The position numbers and the translations under genes were made by a program. From Pseudonocardia kujensis (GTDB lineage: Bacteria; Actinomycetota; Actinomycetes; Mycobacteriales; Pseudonocardiaceae), in assembly GCF_021283305.1 (NCBI RefSeq), contig NZ_JAJSOK010000017.1, forward strand, positions 1 to 64,000: a stretch of 64,000 nt of DNA, read 5' to 3'. A model generated the notes under the pieces. That model was not told the origin of the DNA. It made no database searches and saw nothing but the letters and a program-made list of their open reading frames with translations. The stretch's first letter is position 1; every line of letters begins with the position of its first letter. Positions 9,034-18,760 of the stretch are shown here, piece after piece.

Positions 9034-10557
9034 TCACGGCTCCACCTTCCGGCATCGGCTGACATCAACAGGGCCGGGGAACTGCGCCGTCAGCGCAGCG
9101 ACGTCGCAGCCGGGGGCAACCTCGACGAGGGCGAGCCCCCGCGGCGTGAGCTCCAGGATGGCGTCCTCGGTCACGTAGTTCACCTGCTTGCCAGCTGCCA
9201 GGGCGTTGCGTGCGCTGAACGAGACGTGGTCGACCCGCTCGACGAACTTGGGATGCCGGCTGCGGATGGTCAGGCAGAAGCAGATGCGGCGGGCCCCGTG
9301 CACGATGTCGACGAACCCGCCTACGCCGATCAGCCGACCGCCAAGCAGGCTGACGTTGACGTTGCCCTCGAGGTCGACCTGGCCCGCACCGAGGAACGCG
9401 ATGTCCAGCCCGCCCCCGTCGTAGAAGCGGAACTGTGCGACGTGCGGGATGATCGCGTCCGCGCCAACGGCCGTGCCGACGTCGGCGCCGGCCGACGGGG
9501 TACCCCCGTACACGCCGCTCTCAATGGTCAGGACGACGCCGTCGATCGCGTTGTCCGCCGGTCCCACCCCGCCCTGGCCGGTGCGGGCGTCGTGCAGGGC
9601 CGCCGCGATCGTGTCGAGAGGCAGCCCCGCGCCGATGTTGGCGATGTCACCACGGCGCAGCATCCTGAGCGCCCGCTGACCGATCCGCTCGCGGTCACCG
9701 GGCACGACGGTCGCGTGCACCGGCTCCTGGACGAGTCCTTCCCGCGCGATCTCGGCGGGAGAGGCGAGTAGACGCGGGTCGAAGACCGTCCTGGCGGTCT
9801 GGCGGTGCGACTGGGCGGGGTCTTCGGCCAGGACGACTCGGTCGACGAGGACGCCGGGGATGACGACCTCCTTGGGACGCAGGGTCCCACGGGGGACGCG
9901 ACGTTTCGCCTGGACGATCACGGTCCCGCCACTGTTGTGCGCGGCCTGGGCGACGGCGAGCGCGTCCAGGTGCAGTGGCTCCTCCTCGTTGCTGCAGTTG
10001 CCGTCGTCGTCGATCGACGTCGCCCGGATGATCGCGACGTCGATCGGAATCGAGCGGTAGAAGAGATGGTCGGCGCCGGCCAGGTGCACCCGTTCGACCA
10101 GAGCGGGCGCTGTGCTGCCGGGGACCGTGGTGATGCGACCACCCTGCAGCTTCGGGTCGACGAAGGTGTCGAGTCCGACCGGGCTGACGTGTCCAGGACG
10201 CCCGGCGGCGGTGGTCCGGTACAGCTCCGAGAGCTGCCCCTGGGGCAGGCAGAACACATCGACCGAACCGGAGGTGAGAAGCGCCGCCATGCGCGGCGCC
10301 AGTCCCCAGTGTGCTCCTACTACCCGCCGCAGCAGGCCGGGGTGGGCGAAATGCTCCAGTCCATGCACCCCGTCGGTCGGGCCCATGGCGTGCACCAGGG
10401 TGAGATTCCGCGGGGACCCGGTGTTCAGGAAGCGTTCCTCGAGTGCCTGGAGGAACGCCTCCGCGACCCCCACCATGCAGAAGCCGTCGACGGCGATCGT
10501 GGCGCCTTCCGGGATGGCCGCCGCCGCCTCGTCGGCCGAGCAGAATGCGACGGTCAT
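9034..10557 (-). CDS. Acyl-CoA:carboxylate (acetate/propionate-type) CoA-transferase, fused alpha-beta
   Basis: The 507-aa protein is a family I CoA-transferase with both halves in one chain (YdiF/propionate CoA-transferase layout). The N-terminal half runs from ADEAAAAIPEGATIAVDGF. The C-terminal half begins with NIGAGLPLDTIAAAL and holds IESGVYGGTP with the catalytic Glu346, which forms the acyl-glutamyl and CoA-glutamyl intermediates. The ATG start overlaps the stop of the upstream amidohydrolase (ATGA), so it is the last gene of a minus-strand operon: cyclase hydrolase > amidohydrolase > CoA-transferase. It would activate a carboxylate from that pathway. The true substrate is unknown. Confidence 0.88.
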   Translation of the reverse strand: MTVAFCSADEAAAAIPEGATIAVDGFCMVGVAEAFLQALEERFLNTGSPRNLTLVHAMGPTDGVHGLEHFAHPGLLRRVVGAHWGLAPRMAALLTSGSVDVFCLPQGQLSELYRTTAAGRPGHVSPVGLDTFVDPKLQGGRITTVPGSTAPALVERVHLAGADHLFYRSIPIDVAIIRATSIDDDGNCSNEEEPLHLDALAVAQAAHNSGGTVIVQAKRRVPRGTLRPKEVVIPGVLVDRVVLAEDPAQSHRQTARTVFDPRLLASPAEIAREGLVQEPVHATVVPGDRERIGQRALRMLRRGDIANIGAGLPLDTIAAALHDARTGQGGVGPADNAIDGVVLTIESGVYGGTPSAGADVGTAVGADAIIPHVAQFRFYDGGGLDIAFLGAGQVDLEGNVNVSLLGGRLIGVGGFVDIVHGARRICFCLTIRSRHPKFVERVDHVSFSARNALAAGKQVNYVTEDAILELTPRGLALVEVAPGCDVAALTAQFPGPVDVSRCRKVEP

Positions 10558-11950
10558 CGGGTGAGCCGAGTCAGGGTTGTCCGCTCGACCTCGCTCGGCT
10601 CGGAGTGGAGGCCCCCGGCGGCGCGCCATGCGCCGGCGACGCGGTACCCGACCTCGGCCGAGCGCCGGGCCCAGTGTGCGACCTCGACCCCGGTGAGATT
10701 GCCACCGGACTTCACCCGGCGACCACCGACCAGGACGGTGTCGACGACGCCGGGGTGGCTGTGCAGCAGGACGGACACGGCGACGTCGAGCACCGGCGTG
10801 AGCTCGAAGGCGCGGGGCCGCAGGACGACGAGGTCGGCGACGGCGCCGACCTCGAACCGGCCGGTCACCCCTGGGCGCCCGGTCGCCTCGGCCCCGAACT
10901 CGGTGGCCATCTCAGCACGTCGCGTGCGGTGAGCGGGATGTGCTCAAGCATCCCGTCACGGTGGATCAGGGCCCGCTCGGTCTGCAGCGCCAGACGCGCC
11001 TGGGCGAACAGGTCACCGCTGCAGTCGGACACCACGTCCACCCCGAGGGTGGGTTTCATGCCCAGCTCACGCAACTTGCCGATCTTCGGGAAGCCCATCC
11101 CCATCTGCATCTCGGTCTCCGGGGTGCACGAGACCCAGGCCCCGGCGTCCCGGACGAACCGCAGCTCGTCGCCGGTGGCGTTGGTGCAGTGCGCGAGGAT
11201 CATGTCGGGACCGAGGAGCCCCGCCTCGTGCAGCAACGTGACGGTCCCGTACGGGGTGCGCGGGCGCAGCGCTCCGGGGTGCAGCGTGATCGGCACCTGC
11301 GCCTCGCGGGCCACGGCGATCTCGGTGCGCAGCGTGTCTAGGTCGGTCTGGTTGAAGTCGCTCAACGCGACGCCGACCGTGATCAGCTCGTTGCGACCGC
11401 GGTAGGTGTCGACTACCCGCCGGAAGTCGGCGATCCGCTCGTCATGCGATCGGAAGGCCACCGAGTCCCCCGGGACCGCGTTGAAGCCGTAGGCGAAGGT
11501 GGCGCGGATGCCGGACGCGGCCAGCGCCTCGTACGCGGCGTCGGCGTGGTCCGGGCTGTTCATGCAGTGTGAGAAGTCGACAACCTGGGTGACGCCGCCG
11601 TCGAGCATGTCCAGGGCACCCACGTAGGTGCCGGTGTAGACGTCGTCGGCCGTGAAGTGCCGGGCGACTCCCCATCGGATGCTCTGCAGGTACTGGATGG
11701 CGGACATGTCGCCGCAGAGCCCGCGTACGACCGCCTGCCAGGTGTGCCGATGGGTGTCGACCATGCCGGGTACGACGATGCCGCCGCCCGCGTCGAGCAC
11801 CTCGTAGCGGCCGTCGCCGTTATGCATCGCGACGTCGGTCTCACCGACGGCGGCGATCCTCCCGTCGCGAACCAGGAGCGACCCCGGCTCCTGGAAGGGG
11901 GCGTCGGGAAATCGAACGTTCGTGATGAGCAGGTCGACGGGATCGTTCAT
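10554..11950 (-). pseudogene. Amidohydrolase-superfamily hydrolase interrupted by one frameshift
   Basis: The N-terminal 345 residues are in one frame: LLITNVRFPDAP, then VVPGMVDTHRHTWQAVVRG with the metal His pair, AHCTNATGDEL and PTLGVDVVSDCSGDLF. Around 10,913 the frame is lost after LTARDVLR. The expected continuation ATEFGAEATGRPGVTGRFEVGAVADLVVLRP runs in the next frame to a stop at 10554. Joining the two gives about 465 aa, normal for the family. A single-base deletion near LR-M explains it. The rest is well preserved and the stop still overlaps the CoA-transferase ATG. It is either a very recent mutation or a sequencing error. Reaction: C-N bond hydrolysis of an unknown heterocycle. 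Confidence 0.75.
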
Positions 11951-11981
11951 GTCCTCAGCTTCGTCTCGGGGTGCGGGCTTC

Positions 11982-12947
11982 TCACAGGACCGCGACGGGG
12001 TTCACCGGGGACCCGACGGCTCCGGTGAACGGCAGCGGCGGCGCGCAGAGCATGAATTCGTAGCGGTTCTCGTCCCGGCAGGCCACGGACAGCTCCTCCA
12101 TGTGCCAGATCTCGCCGATCCACAGACCCATGAAGACGAGCAGGATGATGTGCAGCGGCTGGGACACGTCGGGGGTCTGGTTCGGGCGCACCTCCATGCC
12201 CCAGGTGTCCGTGGCGATGCCGGCAAGTTGTTTCTCGGCGATCCACTCGACGGCCTCGAGGCCCAGCCCGGGTGCGTCCCCTCCGGCGAAGCCGCGCCAG
12301 CCGTTCCCCTGCCGGTCGGGCAGCTGTCCGGTCCGGACGAGGACGATGTCGCCCTCCCCCACCGACACTCCCTGCGCGTCGGCGCACCCCCGGAGGTCGT
12401 CCGCAGTGATGACGTAGCCGTCCTCCAGCGGGGTCCGATTGAGGTGGCGGGCCATGTCCAGGAGGACCCCGCGGGCGACGAGGCGGTCCTGAGCCGCGGT
12501 GACGTCGTTCTTCAGGGCTCCGACGCTGGTGACCTGGTCGGCGCTGTAGCCGTTGTAGATCTGGCCGTCGAAGACCACGTGCGACAGGGCATCCCACTGG
12601 GTGCCGCACTGCAGGGGCATAATGACGATGTCGTCGGTACCGCGGACGTGCCCGTCCCGGCCTCCGTAGAAGTCGCGCACCATCGTGCCCGCCAGCGCGT
12701 CGGCCCCGTCACGCAGCATGAGGTGGATCGGGTTGAAGCGGTTGAACCCACCCTCCTGGGGGCCCCGCGAATCGAAGGGGAGGGCCAGCGAGACGGTGCG
12801 CCCCGTACGCACCAGTCCGGCGGCCCGGACTACGCGTTCGGGCGTAATGAGGTTGAGCGTGCCGCGCTCGTCGTCGGGACCCCACCGGCCCCAGTTCGAC
12901 ACCTTCTCCGCGAGGGCACGGACGTCGTCGATGTTCGGCGGGCTCAT
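11982..12947 (-). CDS. Cyclase-family metal-dependent hydrolase, long form
   Basis: The 321-aa protein belongs to the longer branch of the cyclase (PF04199-like) family. It has WGRWGPDDERGTLNLITPE at the start, LQCGTQWDALSHVVFDGQIYNG where the short form has HxGTHxD, and a later VEWIAEKQLAGIATDTWGMEV. The first metal His is replaced by Gln-Cys and the second by Gln, as I recall for this sub-branch, while Asp and the later His remain. Its reaction is probably hydrolysis of an amide or lactone. It lies 31 bp upstream of the frameshifted amidohydrolase and looks like the first gene of a three-gene operon divergent from the MHS transporter. Confidence 0.82.
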   Translation of the reverse strand: MSPPNIDDVRALAEKVSNWGRWGPDDERGTLNLITPERVVRAAGLVRTGRTVSLALPFDSRGPQEGGFNRFNPIHLMLRDGADALAGTMVRDFYGGRDGHVRGTDDIVIMPLQCGTQWDALSHVVFDGQIYNGYSADQVTSVGALKNDVTAAQDRLVARGVLLDMARHLNRTPLEDGYVITADDLRGCADAQGVSVGEGDIVLVRTGQLPDRQGNGWRGFAGGDAPGLGLEAVEWIAEKQLAGIATDTWGMEVRPNQTPDVSQPLHIILLVFMGLWIGEIWHMEELSVACRDENRYEFMLCAPPLPFTGAVGSPVNPVAVL

Positions 12948-13340
12948 GGTGATGTTCCTTCCGCGCTACGCACCCGTGAGGTCGTTGTCGACATGATGTC
13001 GCAGCTACTGACGGCCGCCGACCGTGCGATACGCGAGCCGGCGCCTTTGTGCGGCCAAATGTCTTTCGGACCTTGCCAGCACGTGCCGTCACAGTCAAGG
13101 GTCCCACCGCTTCTCCTGCCTGCTGATCGCGGTGCAGTCCATTGTTTTGGTCGCTCACCACGCATCGGTGGCCCGCGGTCGGCGCAGGCGGTGCGTTGAC
13201 ACGAGAATGATTTGGCCGTACGTTTCTACCACGGCACGTCGACGTGGCATGTGCGAAGGCGGCATCCGCATCCACGGAAACCTGCTCGTTCCACAGGTTC
13301 CACAGAGTCCGTTGCCCTGGCCATCCCCCAATGAAGCTGG
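12948..13340. other. Divergent regulatory region between cyclase operon and MHS transporter
   Basis: About 390 bp without a convincing gene lies between the divergent starts. It holds a good sigma-70-like promoter and a 12-bp palindrome CACGTCGACGTG (13235-13246) just downstream of it, a possible operator. No regulator gene lies in this block, so the controlling protein must be encoded elsewhere. Confidence 0.5.
13196..13224 (+). promoter_or_regulatory. Sigma-70-type promoter for the MHS transporter
   Basis: TTGACA at 13196-13201 and TACGTT at 13219-13224 are separated by 17 bp, in the right orientation for the transporter gene at 13341. The predicted 5' leader is about 110 nt. A perfect palindrome 10 bp further down would be well placed for repression. 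Confidence 0.45.
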
Positions 13341-14687
13341 GTGATCAGCATGCCAAACTCCTCCACCGCACCGGGACAGCCGACAACGGCGCCCCGGTCG
13401 GGCGATCGCGCGCGCCATCGTCGCGCGATGCTCGCCAGCACCTTCGGGACCACGCTCGAGTGGTACGACTTCTCGCTGTACGGACTCGCCTCGGCACTCG
13501 TCTTCGGCCCACTCTTCTTCGCCTCCTCCGGCGTCGGCGGCATCCTTGCCTCCTTCGCGACGTTCGCCGTCGGGTTCGCCGCCCGCCCGCTGGGCGGAAT
13601 GCTGTTCGGCAACCTGGGCGACCGGATCGGGCGCAAGCGGGTCCTGATCATCACGCTGCTCACGATGGGCGCGACGACCACCCTGCTCGGCCTCCTACCC
13701 ACCCACGCCGCCATCGGCGTCGCCGCGCCGATCCTGCTGGTGCTGCTGCGGATCGTGCAGGGCGTGGCCGCCGGCGGGGAGTTCGCGAGCGCGGTGCTCC
13801 TGACCGCCGAGGGGGCTCCGGACCGCAGGCGCGGCCTCTTCGCCGCGATCCCGGTCATCGGGACCTCGCTCGGCCTGGTGCTGGCCAGCGCCGCCTTCGC
13901 CCTCGCTTCGCTGTTGCCGGACGAGCAGTTCCTGGCCTGGGGATGGCGGATCCCGTTCCTGTTATCCATCGTGCTGGTCATCGTCGGAACGATCGCCCGG
14001 AGCCGGGTGGAGGAGACCCCCGTCTTCCAGCAGATGCAAGAGGAGGAGGAGCTCGCGTCATCCCCGCTACTGGCAGTCCTCCGACGTCAGCCGCGGACGG
14101 TGCTCCGGGCCGTGGCGGTGATCATCTCCAGCTTCGTATGGGGCTACATGGTCCAGACGTTCGCCCTCACCCACGCAACGAGTGACCTCGGGGTCTCCCG
14201 GCCGGTGATGCTCTGGGCGATCGCGGCGGCCTCCACACTGTCAATGTTCACCATTCCGCTCTGGGGCTGGCTGTCGGACCGGGTCGGAAGGCGGCCGTTG
14301 ATGATCGGGGGTTCAGCGCTGTCGGCTGTGTACGTCTTCCCGTTTTTCGCCCTGCTCGGGTCCGGCAGCGTCTGGCTCGTCATCCTCGCCGTCGTCATCG
14401 CACTCGCGGTGATCAGGGACATGCTGCTGGGCCCGCAGGCCGCCATGGTGGCGGAGATGTTCGGCGCCCGGGTGCGTTGCAGCGGGGTCAGCGTGAGCCG
14501 CGAGATCAGCGGAGCCGTGTTCGGAGGGACCGTCCCGTTGGTGTCTACCGCCCTGGCCTCTGTCGCGGGCGGGACCTGGCCGGTCGGCGTCTACATCGCG
14601 ATCGCTGCGCTGGTGTCGATCGTGGCAATCTGGCTCAGCCCCGAGACCGCGTTCGACTCGGGCGACGGGTTCGGACGACCCGGTTAG
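13341..14687 (+). CDS. MFS transporter of the metabolite:H+ symporter (MHS) family
   Basis: The 448-aa protein has the MHS hallmarks: ASTFGTTLEWYDFSLYG in the first helix, FAARPLGGMLFGNLGDRIGRKRVL in the 2-3 loop, and LRIVQGVAAGGEFASAVLLTAEGAPDRRRG in helix 4 to loop 4-5. Next come SRVEETPVFQ before helix 7 and WLSDRVGRRPLM. About 12 hydrophobic segments are visible. MHS members import carboxylates such as shikimate, ketoglutarate or aromatic acids with protons across the cytoplasmic membrane. Either GTG/ATG at the start is possible; MPNSS just inside is an alternative. It is divergent from the cyclase/amidohydrolase/CoA-transferase operon and probably supplies its substrate. Confidence 0.9.
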   Translation: MISMPNSSTAPGQPTTAPRSGDRARHRRAMLASTFGTTLEWYDFSLYGLASALVFGPLFFASSGVGGILASFATFAVGFAARPLGGMLFGNLGDRIGRKRVLIITLLTMGATTTLLGLLPTHAAIGVAAPILLVLLRIVQGVAAGGEFASAVLLTAEGAPDRRRGLFAAIPVIGTSLGLVLASAAFALASLLPDEQFLAWGWRIPFLLSIVLVIVGTIARSRVEETPVFQQMQEEEELASSPLLAVLRRQPRTVLRAVAVIISSFVWGYMVQTFALTHATSDLGVSRPVMLWAIAAASTLSMFTIPLWGWLSDRVGRRPLMIGGSALSAVYVFPFFALLGSGSVWLVILAVVIALAVIRDMLLGPQAAMVAEMFGARVRCSGVSVSREISGAVFGGTVPLVSTALASVAGGTWPVGVYIAIAALVSIVAIWLSPETAFDSGDGFGRPG

Positions 14688-14735
14688 GGGTGCGGGAAGC
14701 ACTCGAAGTGTCACGACAAGCGAAGGGTAAATACC

Positions 14736-15743
14736 TTGACGGTGGGAAAGCGCCAGTTGGGCAAGACCGGCCCCACGGTGGCGGCCATCGGACTGGGGTG
14801 CATGGGCATGTCTCAGTCCTACGGCTCGGTGGACGAGCAGGAGGCGATCGCCACCATCCGGCAAGCGCTGGAGGTGGGGTCGATGATGCTCGACAGCTCG
14901 GACGTCTATGGCCAGGGACACAATGAGCGACTCATCGGCCGAGCAATCGCGGGGCAGCGGGACAAGGCCGTCGTCGCCACCAAGTTCGGGCTCACAGTCA
15001 ACCCGGACAACTCCCGCTCGATCACTGGGCGTCCGGACTACGTGAAGCAGGCGTGCGATGAGAGCCTGCGCCGGCTGGATGTCGACCACATCGATCTCTA
15101 CTACCAGCACCGGGTGGACCCGACGGTGCCGATCGAGGACACGGTCGGGGCGATGAACGAGCTGGTGGAGAGCGGAAAGGTCCTGCACCTGGGCCTCTCT
15201 GAGGCCAGCGCGGACACGCTGCGTCGCGCGACGGCCGTCGCCCCGATCGCCGCGCTGGAAAGCGAGTGGTCGCTGTGGACCCGCGACATCGAGCAGGAGG
15301 TTCTCGGCGTCGCGCGTGAGCACGGCGTCGGGATCGTGCCGTTCAGCCCGCTCGGGCGAGGGTTTCTGACCGGAGCCATCACCTGCCCCGACGACTTCGC
15401 CGAGGACGACTTCCGCCGATCCAGCCCCCGGTTCCAGGGCGAGAACTTCACGCTGAACCTGCGGTTGGTGGACGAGGTGAAGGCGATGGCTGCCGAGAAG
15501 GCGTGCACGCCCGGGCAGCTCGCACTGGCGTGGGTGGTCGCCCGCGGTCAGGACGTCGTCCCGATCCCCGGGACCAAACGGCGCAAGTACCTCGCCGAGA
15601 ACCTCGCGGCCGCGGACGTCCGGCTCGACGACACCGACCTGCGACGGCTCGAAGAAATCGCGCCGATCGGCGTTGCGTCCGGGTCGCGCTACGGGGGTGC
15701 GCACGCATACGGGGAGTCTCCCCTGCGGGACGAGCGCGCATAG
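14736..15743 (+). CDS. Aldo/keto reductase
   Basis: The 335-aa protein follows the aldo/keto reductase barrel: [19 protein letters not shown], then [18 protein letters not shown] with the catalytic Asp and Tyr, VVATKFG with the Lys and YYQHRVDP with the His. Late on, [16 protein letters not shown] contributes NADPH binding. This places it in the subgroup near YajO/IolS-like reductases that use NADPH on carbonyl substrates. The TTG start has a GCGAAGGGTAAA stretch upstream as a weak Shine-Dalgarno. It lies 48 bp after the transporter and is probably in the same transcription unit. Its place in the pathway is unknown. Confidence 0.9.
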   Translation: MTVGKRQLGKTGPTVAAIGLGCMGMSQSYGSVDEQEAIATIRQALEVGSMMLDSSDVYGQGHNERLIGRAIAGQRDKAVVATKFGLTVNPDNSRSITGRPDYVKQACDESLRRLDVDHIDLYYQHRVDPTVPIEDTVGAMNELVESGKVLHLGLSEASADTLRRATAVAPIAALESEWSLWTRDIEQEVLGVAREHGVGIVPFSPLGRGFLTGAITCPDDFAEDDFRRSSPRFQGENFTLNLRLVDEVKAMAAEKACTPGQLALAWVVARGQDVVPIPGTKRRKYLAENLAAADVRLDDTDLRRLEEIAPIGVASGSRYGGAHAYGESPLRDERA

Positions 15744-15782
15744 CCAGCCGTGCCGACGACGACGAGGACGCCGGGCATCCGG

Positions 15783-15955
15783 GCCGCCGCTGGGCGGAAT
15801 CACCTCCGTCAGCCCGGAGCAGGCGTCGTGGCACCAGTTCGCAACCCGCCCGCCCGCCGATCTCGGCGCCCGTGTCGTCAAGAGCGAGCGCTCGGACGGC
15901 GGCGACTTCACCCGCGGCTACGACGAGACCGTGCAGGGGCAACGCGAGCCAATCC
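15783..15955 (+). pseudogene. CaiB/BaiF-type (family III) CoA-transferase N-terminal fragment
   Basis: About 55 codons read PPLGGITSVSPEQASWHQFATRP and then DLGARVVKSERSDGGDFTRGYD. This is the conserved N-terminus of CaiB/BaiF CoA-transferases (LADLGARVVKVE, PxGGDxxR). Homology stops shortly after and the catalytic Asp domain is gone. It is a remnant beside the IS110 debris, suggesting deletion of a larger gene here. Confidence 0.65.
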
Positions 15956-16245
15956 TCGGTGCGGCAGGGCCCCGGGGCAGGCCAGCGCTCATCCGTCAAC
16001 ATCAGCAGCGGCGGGAAGTTCCCGCTGGTCCACCTCCACCACCGGGAGAGGACCTTGGCAGCGTGACCCTCGAGGTCCAGCGGCAGACTCGTCCCTCCCG
16101 GTGGTGGTCGTTCCTCGATCGGCCAGTGGGAGTCGTGCCACGAGCACCTGGATGAGCGCCCGAAGGGGATCGGCCCGGGAGCGGATCCGTCACCCGAAGG
16201 GGCACCTCTTGTCCGATCGAGACAACTCGCGGGACTGACCGGCGT

Positions 16246-16790
16246 TCGTCGGCATCGACTGGGGCGGCAGCGAACATCAGTTGTGCGTCCTCGACCCCGC
16301 CGGAGCGCGGCTGACCCAGCAGTGCGTCACCCATGACGTCGCCAGACTGGCCGAGCTCGATACCGTGCTCGCCCTGCACGAGACAGCTTTGCCGATCGCC
16401 GTCGAGCGCGCCGAGGGGCTGCTCGTCGAGCATCTGCAGGCCCGCGGTCACATCGTGTTTCCGGTGTCGCCGCGCATCGCGGCCGGGCGCGGGAGCGCTA
16501 CCGGGTCGCCGCGGTCAAGGACGACCGGCTCGACGCGTTCGTGCTGGCCGACACCCTGCGCCACGAGCCCCCGCACTGGCGGCCCCTGACCCCGCCGTCA
16601 CCGCTGCTGGCCGAGACCCTGGGCCAAGGCGGCGTTCCGCGAGGCTCGTGACCAGCGCGGCCAGCACTACGACCGCGCGCTTCGTGGCCTCGCCGCCCGC
16701 TGGATGCGCGTGCTCTGGACCTGCTGGAGCACTCACACCCCCTACGACCCGAAACGCCCACCACCGCCCAGGCCGCACTCACCACGGGCT
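16246..16790 (+). mobile_element. IS110-family transposase remnant, frameshifted and internally deleted
   Basis: It begins FVGIDWGGSEHQLCVLDPAG, the DEDD-type first catalytic block of IS110 transposases. It continues through VERAEGLLVEHLQARGHIVFPVSPRIA, then shifts frame into YRVAAVKDDRLDAFVLADTLRHE. After a deletion the tail is AAFREARDQRGQHYDRALRGLAARWMRVLWTCWSTHTPYDP. The Transposase_20 middle part is missing, so it cannot be active. Confidence 0.75.
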
Positions 16791-16917
16791 GACCAGCGCC
16801 CTTCTTCAGCCGCAGGCGACCAGGCCCCGCGGCCGCCAATGGTGCGCCGCTCCAGAAGATCGAATAGCTCGCAGGTTGACAGTGGGAGTCTGTCGCGTGC
16901 ACCTGGAACCGAACGGG

Positions 16918-17664
16918 CTACCGGGCGGAGCGGTGCAGGACGACGCGGTAGGAGTACTGCTCCGGCAGGAAGTAGCTGATCGTGAACTCCGGCGCGTAGT
17001 CGGTCTCGTCCTGAAACAGGCGGTCGACCCGCAGGAGCGCGTGACCGACCGAGCATTCCAACTGCCCAGCCAGCTGCTCGTCAGCGGGCGCGACGGTGAT
17101 CGTCTGCGTCGCCCGCACGATCGGCCTGTCGAGCTTGTCCTCGAGCATCCCCAGAACCGTGGCGCTCTCGAGGCGATTCTCGTCGAACGCGTGCGTGTCG
17201 ACGAGAATCCGCCCAACCTCCTCGGGGAGGAAGACCTTGGTCACGACGAACGGCTGCCCGTCGTACAGCCGCCGGATGACGACCTTGTACAGGGTGTCGG
17301 TCTCGAGCCGCAGGCGATTCGCCGCGTCCACGTCGACGAGTCGGCGGATCGGCTCGACGACCTCCCGCACCGTGTCGGACGACAGGCTGATCAGATCCTC
17401 GATCGAACCGAGCTCACGGGCGTACCGCTCCGCCCTGTTGACCGCGAACGTCCCGCGGCCGCGCACCCGGTAGACCGCGCCCTCGGCGACTAGGTCGTGG
17501 AAGGCACGCCTGACCGTCTGCCTGCTGACCTGGTACTGCTGCGACAGATCCGCCTCGGTCGGGAGGCGCTGAGCATCGGGGAAGTCACCCTTGGCAATCC
17601 GGTCCCGCAGATCCTGGGCGATCATGGCGTATGCCGGACCCGCCTCGCCGGTTTTCCCGCCCAT
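16918..17664 (-). CDS. GntR-family regulator with UTRA domain (HutC subfamily)
   Basis: The 248-aa regulator has an N-terminal winged helix (YAMIAQDLRDRIAKGDF, then LPTEADLSQQYQVSRQTVRRAFHDLVAEGAVYRVRGRGTFA, residues 12-75). A UTRA ligand domain follows (DTLYKVVIRRLYDGQPFVVTKVFLP to YAPEFTISYFLPEQYSYRVVLHR). HutC-type regulators bind small carboxylates or sugars and usually repress a neighbouring operon. It ends downstream of, and is co-directional with, the dehydrogenase/CMD/ALDH genes. It may act on the inverted repeats in the ALDH/acyl-CoA synthetase promoter region. Confidence 0.9.
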   Translation of the reverse strand: MGGKTGEAGPAYAMIAQDLRDRIAKGDFPDAQRLPTEADLSQQYQVSRQTVRRAFHDLVAEGAVYRVRGRGTFAVNRAERYARELGSIEDLISLSSDTVREVVEPIRRLVDVDAANRLRLETDTLYKVVIRRLYDGQPFVVTKVFLPEEVGRILVDTHAFDENRLESATVLGMLEDKLDRPIVRATQTITVAPADEQLAGQLECSVGHALLRVDRLFQDETDYAPEFTISYFLPEQYSYRVVLHRSAR

Positions 17665-17836
17665 AATATGCCGATCCTAGCCGTCCGGGGACGTTTCCTC
17701 CGCCCGGCTCGACATTCGGCCGGCCATGTCGAACTGTGTCAGGTGCGCCACGAGCGACCGGACCTCCGCGCGTGACGAGTCGGCCGCAACCTACCGGACG
17801 ACCGTCCGCGGCGATCCGGTTCGCCCGCGGCGTCGG

Positions 17837-18760
17837 TCAGGTAGCCCGCGGCGCCCGGACCTCGACGTCGGCCTCCCGCTCGAGAACACGCACGATCTCG
17901 GTGAAGTCTGCCGCACCACCCAGCTCCTGCAGGGCCGACTGCCAGAACCCGATCAGCGTGGGTACCACCGGGAGCGAGACGTCGGCCTCTGCGGCCATGG
18001 TCTCGAACAGCCTCAGGTCCTTACACATCAGCTCCATCGCGAAGCCGGCGTCAAAGGAGCCGGACAGGATTGCCTGCGGAAACTTGTCCTCGGTGGCGCT
18101 GTTGCGGCCAGACCCGGAGTTGAGCACGTCGAGGACCGTCCTTGGGTCAAGGCCGGACCGGGTAGCGAGCACCAGGGCTTCCGACGAGGCAGCCAGCGCG
18201 ACCGCCGACAGGTAGTTGTTGACCAACTTCATCACCTGGCCCATTCCGGGCGTGTGGCCGACGACCACGACCCGGCCCAGCTGTCCGAGCACCGGTGCGA
18301 CTGTGTCGATCGCAGCCGGGGCGCCCGCCGCCATCACCGCCAGCCGACCCGCTGCGGCGCCGCGCACGCCCCCGCTGACCGGACTGTCGACGAAGGCGAC
18401 ATCTCGCCGGGCGAGATGGTCGGCGATCGCGCGGGACACGCGCGGGCCGGTGGTCGACAGGTCGACCACCATAAACCCACCTGGCGCCGAGGACAGTCCA
18501 CCGGAGCCGATCGTCACGGCCTCCACGGCGGCCGGTGTGGGCAGACAGGTCAGGACGACGTCGCTCTCGCGGGCAAGTTCCTCCGGCGACCCCACGACCC
18601 GGCCGCCGTCGGCGACGGCCGCGGCCGCCGCGCCGGGGTCCCGATCGAGACAGGCGACCTTGTACCCCGCCGCGATCAGCCGACGCAGGATGGGGCTGCC
18701 CATGTGCCCCAGGCCGGCGATCCCCAACCGGCTCGGGTCGGTCTCAGACTTTGGCGTCAT
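17837..18760 (-). CDS. NAD(P)-dependent beta-hydroxyacid dehydrogenase (3-hydroxyisobutyrate dehydrogenase-like)
   Basis: The 307-aa protein has a Rossmann start RLGIAGLGHMGSPILRRLIAAGY, then DVVLTCLPTPAAVEAV and FVDSPVSGGVRGAAAGRL, the substrate-binding DxPVSGG motif. GMGQVMKLVNNYLSA contains the catalytic Lys and Asn. This is the standard architecture of HIBADH/tartronate semialdehyde reductase proteins, which reversibly oxidise beta-hydroxy acids to semialdehydes. It overlaps the CMD-like gene upstream by 17 bp, so the two are cotranscribed. With the ALDH upstream, it could form a hydroxyacid > semialdehyde > acid sequence. Confidence 0.9.
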   Translation of the reverse strand: MTPKSETDPSRLGIAGLGHMGSPILRRLIAAGYKVACLDRDPGAAAAAVADGGRVVGSPEELARESDVVLTCLPTPAAVEAVTIGSGGLSSAPGGFMVVDLSTTGPRVSRAIADHLARRDVAFVDSPVSGGVRGAAAGRLAVMAAGAPAAIDTVAPVLGQLGRVVVVGHTPGMGQVMKLVNNYLSAVALAASSEALVLATRSGLDPRTVLDVLNSGSGRNSATEDKFPQAILSGSFDAGFAMELMCKDLRLFETMAAEADVSLPVVPTLIGFWQSALQELGGAADFTEIVRVLEREADVEVRAPRAT

